From Caryophanales bacterium UBA3210 (lineage in GTDB: Bacteria; Bacillota_I; Bacilli_A; RFN20; CAG-449), in the NCBI GenBank assembly GCA_002363635.1, contig DEWM01000106.1:1-6997 (forward strand): a stretch of 6,997 nt of DNA, given 5' to 3'. The translations under genes were made by a program, and so were the position numbers. This document shows positions 1 to 4,979 of this stretch, piece by piece. The notes beneath the pieces are model-generated. The model was not told the origin of the DNA. It did no database searches and saw only the letters and a list, made by a program, of their open reading frames with translations. Within the stretch, counting starts at the first letter, position 1; each line of letters begins with the position of its first letter.

Positions 1-694
1 AAACTAAACGAGAAGCAATATTATTTAATTTTTCTAAATCAATAAGTTCTCTATCAAAGCCTTGTCCATCAAAAGAATAGACTTTAACGATGTTATCTTG
101 GATTTCTTTAGGTGCATAAATACCTGCATAAAAAGCAATATTACCACCTTTAGAATGTCCTCCAAGAGCGACTTTTCTACCTACATACATTGGTGCAACA
201 TCATTTAAATATTCAATTGCGTCAACATGACATGATACTGGGAAATCGTATAACATTCTAGCGTCTTCTACCCAACCAAGTAATGAATCATCTGTACCTC
301 TAAAAGAAATATAAACTAAATCTTTTGAAATATTAAAAGCGACTGCAGAAAATTGTTCAATCTTCTCTTCTTGAATATGATTAACAAAGTTAGACATAGT
401 AATATTTCTATATCTTTTTGCTTTACTTGCAGCTTCTGCAATTGCAAAGATATCATCAGGAAGAAGTAATCCTACATGTAGTTCTTCTTTATCATTCTTA
501 ACAAAGAAATCTCTCCAAGCATCTTTTAAAGCAATTTCATCAGTTGTTGGATATAAAGGAACGATTTTATCAAGATTCAAATAACCAATTTGAGACAATA
601 CTAAAGCATCGATTTCATTAAATGGATCTACATCAAAACTTAATGAGCCTCTCCAATATACATATTCAAGTAAATTTCTATTCTCGTTTGCCAT
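1..694 (-). CDS. DUF2974 (Mbeg1-like) alpha/beta-hydrolase, C-terminus cut by window edge
   Basis: This is an open frame from the ATG at 694-692 to the left edge: 231 codons, no stop seen. The protein begins MANENRNLLEYVYWRGSLSF. It carries FRGTDDSLLGWVEDARM at about residues 131-147 and the nucleophile elbow GGHSKGGN at 178-185, with Ser181 the expected catalytic serine, followed by a YSFDGQGF segment (206-213). These blocks in this order are what I know from the DUF2974/Mbeg1-like family, a lipase-class alpha/beta hydrolase fold common in Firmicutes. The catalytic His expected further on would lie outside the window. No signal peptide or membrane segment is visible, so a cytoplasmic enzyme is likely; its substrate is unknown. 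The ribosome binding site is modest (AGTAGG on the minus strand, 9 bases before the ATG). It is transcribed divergently from the TetR gene, which may control it. Family call firm, function open. Confidence 0.85.
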   Translation of the reverse strand, partial: MANENRNLLEYVYWRGSLSFDVDPFNEIDALVLSQIGYLNLDKIVPLYPTTDEIALKDAWRDFFVKNDKEELHVGLLLPDDIFAIAEAASKAKRYRNITMSNFVNHIQEEKIEQFSAVAFNISKDLVYISFRGTDDSLLGWVEDARMLYDFPVSCHVDAIEYLNDVAPMYVGRKVALGGHSKGGNIAFYAGIYAPKEIQDNIVKVYSFDGQGFDRELIDLEKLNNIASRLV

Positions 695-750
695 AATATT
701 TTACCTACTTTATATAATAATATAACACTAATTTACAAATTTAATAGTCT

Positions 751-756
751 ATTATA
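751..756 (-). promoter_or_regulatory. Candidate -10 box for the DUF2974 gene
   Basis: The minus strand reads TATAAT at 756-751, which would start transcription near 744 and give a leader of about 50 bases before the ATG at 694. I do not see a good -35 at the normal distance (the nearest is TAACAA at 777-772 with a 15-base spacer), so activation or a weak promoter is possible. Other AT-rich boxes nearer the gene (715-730) are alternatives. Confidence 0.4.
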
Positions 757-761
757 AAATC

Positions 762-784
762 ATTCAACAATTTGTTAGTTGAAT
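762..784. promoter_or_regulatory. Operator-like inverted repeat between hydrolase and TetR genes
   Basis: ATTCAAC at 762-768 is the exact inverted complement of GTTGAAT at 778-784. Nested inside it is the 11-base palindrome AACAATTTGTT (766-776). It lies just upstream of the TATAAT proposed for the hydrolase gene, where a bound repressor would block RNA polymerase. A further palindrome, ACAATTGT, follows at 795-802. TetR proteins commonly bind palindromes in their own divergent spacer; that this TetR binds here is inference. Confidence 0.4.
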
Positions 785-817
785 AGCTAATGCAACAATT
801 GTACAAAAAAAAGTTTT

Positions 818-833
818 AAGTAAAATATTACTT
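818..833. promoter_or_regulatory. Operator-like palindrome at the tetR promoter
   Basis: AAGTAA (818-823) and TTACTT (828-833) are exact inverted complements around AATA, so 14 of 16 positions are symmetric. The right arm overlaps the TTGTTG hexamer (832-837) proposed as the tetR -35. Size and place fit a TetR-type autoregulatory operator. AT-rich DNA produces such palindromes by chance more often than average, so this is tentative. Confidence 0.4.
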
Positions 834-859
834 GTTGTTTCTACACACTTGGTTATAAT
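832..859 (+). promoter_or_regulatory. Candidate promoter of the TetR gene
   Basis: TTGTTG (832-837), a 16-base spacer, then TATAAT (854-859). A second TATAAT follows immediately at 860-865. A start near 866-867 would give a leader of about 35 bases that contains a small hairpin, CCCTT-AAA-AAGGG (871-883), and the ribosome binding site GGGAG (889-893), 7 bases before the ATG. Confidence 0.6.
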
Positions 860-900
860 TATAATGCAACCCCTTAAAAAGGGTAAACGGGAGATTTTTT

Positions 901-1479
901 ATGAAGAGCGAATACAAAAACTTTACTAGAAATAGAAACGCTATAAGATTAGCATTTGCAGACTTAATGCTAAAGTACGGTGACATTAACAAAATCACAA
1001 TTATGGAAATTGTTAAAGTCGCTCAAATTTCAAGAGGCACTTTCTATTCACACTACAAATCAATTGATGAAGTAATTTTAGATATTGGAAAAGAGTTTGG
1101 GGAAAAACTCAAGATTTTACTTGAAAAATACAATACTGAAAACTACTTAATTAATTCTTTACCTTACTTTGAAGAATTACATGATTTCTTAAACAAAAAC
1201 AAAGAATTATACATTAAATTATTACAAGCTGGTCAAGGTCCTCTTATTTCTCAGTACATTAAAACAGCAGTCTATTCATCAATGTATGAAATGCCAATTT
1301 TAAGAGATCAGTACATTGATCAAGAAAGATTCAAATTTGACCTTAACTTCTTCGTCTCAGGTTCAGTTCAAGTTGTTTTAGATAATTTAGTAGATTCAAA
1401 TTTACAAATTAATCGTGACCGCATTGTAAACATGATAAACAACAAATTCATCGAGATCTTTGTAAATAGCAGAAAATAA
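901..1479 (+). CDS. TetR/AcrR-family transcriptional regulator
   Basis: A 192-residue protein, typical of TetR repressors. The N-terminal DNA-binding domain fills about residues 8-60: after helix 1 (RNAIRLAFADLMLKYG), the helix-turn-helix reads ITIMEIVKVAQISRGTFYSHY (about 32-52), with SRGTFYSHY the recognition helix, a very recognisable TetR signature. The rest is all-helical and should hold the ligand pocket and dimer interface. The stretch ELHDFLNKNKELYIKLL resembles the TetR_C_8 type C-terminal domain of Firmicutes regulators (by eye). GGGAG 7 bases upstream supports the ATG. The gene stands alone: its own promoter in front and a strong terminator 14 bases behind. Likely targets are itself and the divergent DUF2974 hydrolase, since operator-like palindromes lie between them; the following membrane protein gene is less likely because of the terminator. 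The inducer cannot be read from sequence. Confidence 0.93.
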   Translation: MKSEYKNFTRNRNAIRLAFADLMLKYGDINKITIMEIVKVAQISRGTFYSHYKSIDEVILDIGKEFGEKLKILLEKYNTENYLINSLPYFEELHDFLNKNKELYIKLLQAGQGPLISQYIKTAVYSSMYEMPILRDQYIDQERFKFDLNFFVSGSVQVVLDNLVDSNLQINRDRIVNMINNKFIEIFVNSRK

Positions 1480-1492
1480 CTAATTGTTTCAC

Positions 1493-1519
1493 AAGAAGCC
1501 ACTATTTGGCTTCTTTTTT
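1493..1519 (+). terminator. Rho-independent terminator of the TetR gene
   Basis: AAGAAGCCA (1493-1501), a five-base loop (1502-1506), then TGGCTTCTT (1507-1515), running into T residues to 1519. The perfect 9-base stem plus T-tract, 14 bases after the TAA at 1477-1479, is a textbook terminator. Confidence 0.92.
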
Positions 1520-1573
1520 CTTTTCTTATTTTAAATTCACATCTAATTAATTATTATATAAGTGGAGATAAAC

Positions 1574-2461
1574 ATGAACACATATTTAGTAACTAATTGG
1601 ACATGGCAAAATGGCAATCCAGATTTCTATGGATGGTTTCATTTATTATGGATTTTCATTACTTTAGCAATAAGTTTTGTTTTATGTCGATTTGTTGCAA
1701 CTAAGCACAATCCTAAAATTGATGATATTGTTATTTTCTCTTTTGGAGCGTACCTAATTGCTATTGAAATATATAAGGAAGTCTTCAACGTACTTATAAA
1801 AGGATATTATCCAATGAACATCTTCCCTTTCCAATATTGTTCAGTTCCAATGTATATTGCTTTTATTGCTCCCTTAATTAAAAATAAATTAGTTAAAGAT
1901 GCTTGTTATAAATTTATTGCCTTCATTGGATTTTTAGGTGGACTTGCCGTAATGATCTATCCAGTTACAATCAAATGGACACCTTATATTATGATGGCAA
2001 ATCACACCTTAAGTTGGCATTCAGTCCTCATTATTATGGGCATTTACTTAATGGCGGCAAGAAATTATGGAGTCAATTATTTATCTGATTTAATTGATTC
2101 ATTCTCAGTTTTTGCAATACTCGCATTACTTGCGCAGATATTTAATATCAGCATCTATAATTTCTACTTAAAGAATCCTGAACTCAATACTCATAATGAG
2201 ATGATGAACTTATTTAGTTTTTCACCTTATTACCCTACATATATACCAATCGCAGATTTTATTAAAGACAAATCATTCTTAATCTATTTCTTTGGATATA
2301 TATCAGTAATATTCATCGCTGTATCAATAATTTGGCTAGTCTTTGCACATGCTAAAGCTAAACTCGATTTAAAATTCCCTCATTTAGCGTATTTAAAGCC
2401 AATTGAGGACGAAGAAGAAGAAAAAGCATATTCTGCTCCTTCTAACAAAGAAAGTCTCTAA
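1574..2461 (+). CDS. YwaF/TIGR02206-type integral membrane protein (TMEM164-like)
   Basis: The product is 295 residues. I chose the ATG at 1574 because GTGGAG (1562-1567) is its ribosome binding site, 6 bases away; an in-frame GTG at 1562 is part of that site and not a start. About seven hydrophobic helices are visible (near 20-40, 52-74, 86-102, 112-131, 146-161, 174-196, 236-258), followed by an acidic tail (EDEEEEK, 278-284), so it sits in the cytoplasmic membrane. The blocks FPFQYCSVPMYIAF (Cys89) and HTLSWHSVLIIMGIYLM (His144, His149) match what I know of the YwaF/TIGR02206 family, related to eukaryotic TMEM164, for which an acyltransferase activity involving a conserved Cys and His has been reported. 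An equivalent bacterial activity is unproven. The gene seems to be a single unit: a terminator lies in front and a bidirectional one behind. Its promoter is unclear; TATTAT at 1552-1557 sits too close to the ribosome binding site to be convincing. Confidence 0.8.
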   Translation: MNTYLVTNWTWQNGNPDFYGWFHLLWIFITLAISFVLCRFVATKHNPKIDDIVIFSFGAYLIAIEIYKEVFNVLIKGYYPMNIFPFQYCSVPMYIAFIAPLIKNKLVKDACYKFIAFIGFLGGLAVMIYPVTIKWTPYIMMANHTLSWHSVLIIMGIYLMAARNYGVNYLSDLIDSFSVFAILALLAQIFNISIYNFYLKNPELNTHNEMMNLFSFSPYYPTYIPIADFIKDKSFLIYFFGYISVIFIAVSIIWLVFAHAKAKLDLKFPHLAYLKPIEDEEEEKAYSAPSNKESL

Positions 2462-2469
2462 AAATAACT

Positions 2470-2507
2470 AAAAAGATTAAAAGTGGTAATTCACTCTTAA
2501 TCTTTTT
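2470..2507. terminator. Bidirectional terminator between the YwaF-like and NUDIX genes
   Basis: AAAAAGATTAA (2470-2480) pairs perfectly with TTAATCTTTTT (2497-2507). Inside, AGTG (2482-2485) pairs with CACT (2492-2495) around a six-base loop, separated by one A/C mismatch. A-rich and T-rich ends on both sides let the hairpin work in both directions. It includes the NUDIX stop codon (2497-2499). Confidence 0.88.
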
Positions 2508-3066
2508 CATTTACCCACATGTAGACAAACATTTGAGTTCTTACTGAGAAGAAACTATTTTTATCTTCAATCAATTTTCTTGCTTCATCTTTAGTAAACC
2601 ACTGAGGAATAATTTCTTCATCCACATAAATAGAACCTTTAATATCGCCTTCAACTTTTGCAATAACTATACTCATCATTTCATCAGATGTACCTTGAGA
2701 AGCATATGAAGGAGGTAAAGTAGCAATAATTTCTTTTAATTCTAAGCCTGTTTCTTCTCTTAATTCTCTTTTTGCGGCTTCTTCAGGAGTTTCCCCTTCA
2801 TCAATTAACCCTGCTGGGAAATTATATACCCATTCATTAGTAGCCATTCTAAATTCTTTTTGAAGTAAGATTTTACTTTTATCCATAGAAAACGCCACCA
2901 TCCCTACTCCTACCGGAACTCTATGATGGAATGCTTCTTTAGTTAAAGAATTATTACGAGATATAAATTCGTATTCTTTAATTCCCCCATCATTATTTTT
3001 ATATTTTGCAACATAATATGTTAAATATTTACCTTGATATTTCTTTTCTAAATCTAATAAGATCAT
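2497..3066 (-). CDS. NUDIX hydrolase, ADP-ribose pyrophosphatase type
   Basis: A 189-residue cytoplasmic enzyme. The NUDIX box GX5EX7REUXEEXGU is complete at residues 86-108: Gly86, Glu92, Arg100-Glu101, Glu104-Glu105, Gly107, the glutamates binding the catalytic Mg2+. The preceding EFRMATNEWVYNFPAGLIDEGE (71-92) matches the EFR...W.YE.PAG.I segment of ADP-ribose pyrophosphatases (NudF/YqkG group), which split ADP-ribose to AMP and ribose 5-phosphate. The N-terminal strands (about 1-45) fit the swapped dimer domain of that group, and total length is normal. Substrate choice within the NUDIX family cannot be settled by motif alone. AAGAGGAA (3080-3073), about 6 bases before the ATG, confirms the start. 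It is a single gene, divergent from the HD gene and convergent with the membrane protein gene; its stop lies inside the shared terminator. Confidence 0.9.
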   Translation of the reverse strand: MILLDLEKKYQGKYLTYYVAKYKNNDGGIKEYEFISRNNSLTKEAFHHRVPVGVGMVAFSMDKSKILLQKEFRMATNEWVYNFPAGLIDEGETPEEAAKRELREETGLELKEIIATLPPSYASQGTSDEMMSIVIAKVEGDIKGSIYVDEEIIPQWFTKDEARKLIEDKNSFFSVRTQMFVYMWVNEKD

Positions 3067-3090
3067 AATTAATTCCTCTTTTTTATTCTT

Positions 3091-3119
3091 ATTGTATTTC
3101 TAAACAAATCTTATTTAAA
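3091..3119 (-). promoter_or_regulatory. Candidate promoter of the NUDIX gene
   Basis: On the minus strand TTTAAA (3119-3114), a 17-base spacer, and TACAAT (3096-3091). Transcription would start near 3084, just ahead of the ribosome binding site at 3080-3073, leaving a short leader of about 18 bases. Confidence 0.5.
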
Positions 3120-3123
3120 GATA

Positions 3124-3151
3124 TTTAAATAAATATAGAAAAGACTATAAT
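3124..3151 (+). promoter_or_regulatory. Promoter of the HD-domain gene, at its start codon
   Basis: TTTAAA (3124-3129), a 16-base spacer, then a perfect TATAAT (3146-3151). Only 10 bases separate this -10 box from the ATG at 3162, so transcription should begin at about 3158-3162, leaving a leader of zero to four bases. Confidence 0.55.
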
Positions 3152-3161
3152 TATAAATAAC

Positions 3162-3656
3162 ATGAATAAAGAACCTACTATAAACGAATTTCTTCTTTTA
3201 GCATCTCCAATACTAAAAGATCCTAGATTTAGAGAATTAAAAAGATATCCTCATCACGGACATATATCTATTAGAAGACATGTATTAAATGTTGCATATC
3301 TATGTTATAAACATGGTTTAAATAAGAAAAATATTTCTTTAAATGAATTAATTAGAGCGGCATTATTACATGATTATTATTTATATGACTGGCATGATAG
3401 AACATCTCATAATGGAATTCATGGGTTTAATCATCCTTTAATCGCGCTTATTAATGCAAAAAGAGATTTTTCATTAACAAGAAAAGAATGTAGAATCATT
3501 TTGTCACATATGTGGCCACTTACTTTTCTTCACTTCCCTACAAGTAAAGAAGCTTGGATTCTATGTTATTACGATAAAGTAGCAACATGTATAGATAATC
3601 ATAAATGTCATTTAAATAAAAAGAATATTAAGAAACAAAAAGTTGCAAAGAAATAA
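3162..3656 (+). CDS. HD-domain protein, probable metal-dependent phosphohydrolase
   Basis: A 164-residue soluble protein. HD-superfamily landmarks appear in order: His40 in the helix RRHVLNVAYLCY, the name-giving His70-Asp71 in IRAALLHDYYLYDWHD, His91-Pro92, His116 in LSHMWPL, and Asp138-Lys139 in CYYDKVAT. These are the usual metal ligands, so a divalent-metal phosphohydrolase active on a nucleotide or phosphoester is likely; the substrate is unknown. The block LLHDYYLYDWH with a following GFNHP is one I associate with an uncharacterised family of short HD proteins in Clostridia and relatives. The tail is strongly basic (KKNIKKQKVAKK). No ribosome binding site precedes the ATG, the only upstream in-frame codons before a TAA (3126-3128) include no ATG, GTG or TTG, and a TATAAT lies 10 bases upstream, so translation is probably leaderless. 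The stop codon is inside the loop of its terminator hairpin. Confidence 0.82.
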   Translation: MNKEPTINEFLLLASPILKDPRFRELKRYPHHGHISIRRHVLNVAYLCYKHGLNKKNISLNELIRAALLHDYYLYDWHDRTSHNGIHGFNHPLIALINAKRDFSLTRKECRIILSHMWPLTFLHFPTSKEAWILCYYDKVATCIDNHKCHLNKKNIKKQKVAKK

Positions 3657-3676
3657 ATCTTTACAACTTTCTTTTT
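3639..3676. terminator. Terminator hairpin between HD gene and trpS, probably bidirectional
   Basis: AAAGTTG (3639-3645) pairs with CAACTTT (3664-3670), and AAAGA (3647-3651) with TCTTT (3658-3662), with one C/A mismatch between and a six-base loop. It ends in CTTTTT (3671-3676) on the plus strand, serving the HD gene. On the minus strand the stem runs into CAACTTTTTG, so it could also end trpS transcripts about 60 bases past the trpS stop, where I see no other hairpin. Confidence 0.75.
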
Positions 3677-3732
3677 ATTCATCTTATTTAATAACTACAT
3701 CATTAACAATGAAGTAATATAAATAATCTAGT

Positions 3733-4737
3733 TTATCTTAAGCCAACTTTTCTATATACTTTAGAAAGTTTCTTTCTTGCAACATATGAAGCTTTTAAAG
3801 CACCTTCTTCAAGAACTTTATCAATTACTCCACTTGCTTGGATTTCTTTTACCTTAGCTTGTAAATTAGTCATAAAATCCACTACTACATCTGCGACAGC
3901 TTTCTTGAAATCACCATAACCTGAACCTTCAAATCTCTTTTCAAGTTCTTCAATAGGGGTTGAGCTTAGTGTAGACATAATTGTAAGTAAGTTAGAAATG
4001 CCTGGTTTATTCTCTGGATCAAATTTAACTTCATGACCTAAATCAGTAACTGCAGACATAATCTTTTTTCTAGCAATATTAACATCTTCAAGTAAGTAAA
4101 TAGTTCCTTTATCTGATTCAGACTTAGACATTTTCTTAGTAGGATCTGACAAAGAATAAACTTTTGAGCCTCTTTTTGCGACGACTGGTTCAGGAACTTT
4201 AAATGTTTCTGAATAACGTGAATTAAATCTAATCGCAAGGTCACGAGTTAATTCAACATGTTGCTTTTGGTCTACACCAACTGGAACATAATCTGCATCA
4301 TATAATAAGATATCTGCCGCCATAAGTCCTGGGTAAATAAAAATACCTGTAGGAATAGATTGTCTATCGGAAATCTTGCTAGATTTATCTTTGTACTGAG
4401 TCATTCTAGATAATTCACCCATATTGGAATTAAATGTCATGATGTAACCAAGTTCTGCATGTTCGTGGACATCTGATTGTTTAAATAAAACAACTTTATT
4501 TGGATCAAGTCCACATGCAAGATAGATAGAAATTAAGTCTTTAGTATTTTGTCTTAATTCTTTAGCCTCAATTGGTAAAGTTAAAGCATGTAAATCTGCA
4601 ATAAAGACATACATTTCATATTCATCTTGATAAGAGATAAACTGATTAACTGCACCGATATAATTACCTAAAGTTAATTTACCAGTTGGTTTAATTCCGC
4701 TAATCATTCTCTTTTTTGTAATAATTTCTTCTGCCAT
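3733..4737 (-). CDS. trpS: Tryptophan--tRNA ligase (TrpRS)
   Basis: A 334-residue class Ic synthetase, normal bacterial length, which charges tRNA-Trp with tryptophan using ATP in the cytoplasm. Both ATP-binding signatures are present: SGIKPTGKLTLGNYIGA (13-29), where TLGN stands for HIGH, and KKMSKS (201-206). FIADLHALT (45-53), MAADILLYDAD (139-149, with tryptophan-binding aspartate) and VPVGVDQKQHVELTRDLA (151-168) are typical TrpRS blocks. The C-terminal helical part (about 215-334) would recognise the anticodon. AAGGAGGT (4750-4743), about 5 bases before the ATG, fixes the start over the Met at residue 11. Expression should rise when uncharged tRNA-Trp accumulates, through the T-box leader directly upstream. 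The gene is intact, single-copy in this window and convergent with the HD gene. Confidence 0.98.
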   Translation of the reverse strand: MAEEIITKKRMISGIKPTGKLTLGNYIGAVNQFISYQDEYEMYVFIADLHALTLPIEAKELRQNTKDLISIYLACGLDPNKVVLFKQSDVHEHAELGYIMTFNSNMGELSRMTQYKDKSSKISDRQSIPTGIFIYPGLMAADILLYDADYVPVGVDQKQHVELTRDLAIRFNSRYSETFKVPEPVVAKRGSKVYSLSDPTKKMSKSESDKGTIYLLEDVNIARKKIMSAVTDLGHEVKFDPENKPGISNLLTIMSTLSSTPIEELEKRFEGSGYGDFKKAVADVVVDFMTNLQAKVKEIQASGVIDKVLEEGALKASYVARKKLSKVYRKVGLR

Positions 4738-4755
4738 AAATGACCTCCTTTAAAT

Positions 4756-4788
4756 AAAAAACGTCCCTAAGCTCTTAGCTTAAGGACG
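4756..4788 (-). terminator. Attenuator terminator of the trpS T-box
   Basis: On the minus strand CGTCCTTAAGCT (4788-4777), loop AAG, then AGCTTAGGGACG (4773-4762) form a 12-pair stem with a single G-U, followed by six Ts (4761-4756). Its 5' arm contains the same bases (4789-4780) that the antiterminator needs, so the two structures exclude each other. The trpS ribosome binding site (4750-4743) lies just beyond. Confidence 0.95.
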
Positions 4789-4945
4789 AAATAATCGTGG
4801 TACCACCTTAATTCATAACCGAAGTTATGCACTTTAAATTTGTATAGTCTCCTTGACCCATTTATTATCTGCTCTTCTTGTTCTTTTTCACCAACCAAGA
4901 ACTCTCTACAAAGAACTACACAGTTTTTTTTCAATTCATCGACTA
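4756..4945 (-). promoter_or_regulatory. Tryptophan T-box riboswitch leader of trpS
   Basis: Reading the minus strand, the base of stem I is formed by 4921-4909 (GTGTAGTTCTTTG) and 4855-4842, with one bulged G. On its 3' side, just before the closing helix, is TGG at 4860-4858, the tryptophan specifier codon. The upper stem pairs around TTCTTG/CAAGAA. Next comes a short stem III with a UUCG loop (CATAAC/GTTATG, 4829-4814). The T-box itself, AAGGTGGTACCACG, is at 4809-4796. The antiterminator is complete: TTAAGG (4811-4806) with CCTTAA (4785-4780), a seven-base bulge TGGTACC (4805-4799), and ACGA (4798-4795) with TCGT (4789-4786). Uncharged tRNA-Trp would pair with the specifier and the bulge, hold the antiterminator and switch trpS on. 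Specifier and downstream gene agree. Confidence 0.96.
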
Positions 4946-4950
4946 GTCTT

Positions 4951-4979
4951 ATTATATGTATAAATAAATAATATTGCTA
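4951..4979 (-). promoter_or_regulatory. Candidate promoter of the trpS T-box transcript
   Basis: The minus strand has TATAAT at 4956-4951. Seventeen bases upstream is TAGCAA (4979-4974), a poor -35 that also contains the stop codon of the YfhO-like gene. The start would be near 4944, about 22 bases ahead of T-box stem I, inside a small palindrome GACTAGTC (4941-4948). Confidence 0.6.

Noticed and set aside
803..817. Run of A residues (805-812) as a curved-DNA or slippage signal
   Set aside because: Homopolymer runs of this length are expected at this base composition, and the run is not in a coding frame.
1529..1557. TTTTAA ... TATTAT as a promoter for the YwaF-like gene
   Set aside because: Spacing is right, but the transcript would start at about 1564, inside the ribosome binding site; the -35 is weak and the region is so AT-rich that a match means little.
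1562..1573. GTG at 1562 as start of the YwaF-like gene (four extra residues)
   Set aside because: The GTGGAG here is the ribosome binding site of the ATG at 1574, and nothing resembling a ribosome binding site precedes the GTG.
3687..3714. Imperfect inverted repeat ACTACAT ... ATGAAGT downstream of trpS as its own terminator
   Set aside because: The stem has mismatches, only short paired runs and no T-tract on the minus strand; the hairpin at 3639-3676 is a better candidate.
4038..4244. A 68-codon minus-strand open frame inside trpS
   Set aside because: It lies wholly within the well-supported trpS frame on the same strand in another phase, is of low complexity (Leu/Ile/Lys) and matches nothing I know; it is a shadow.
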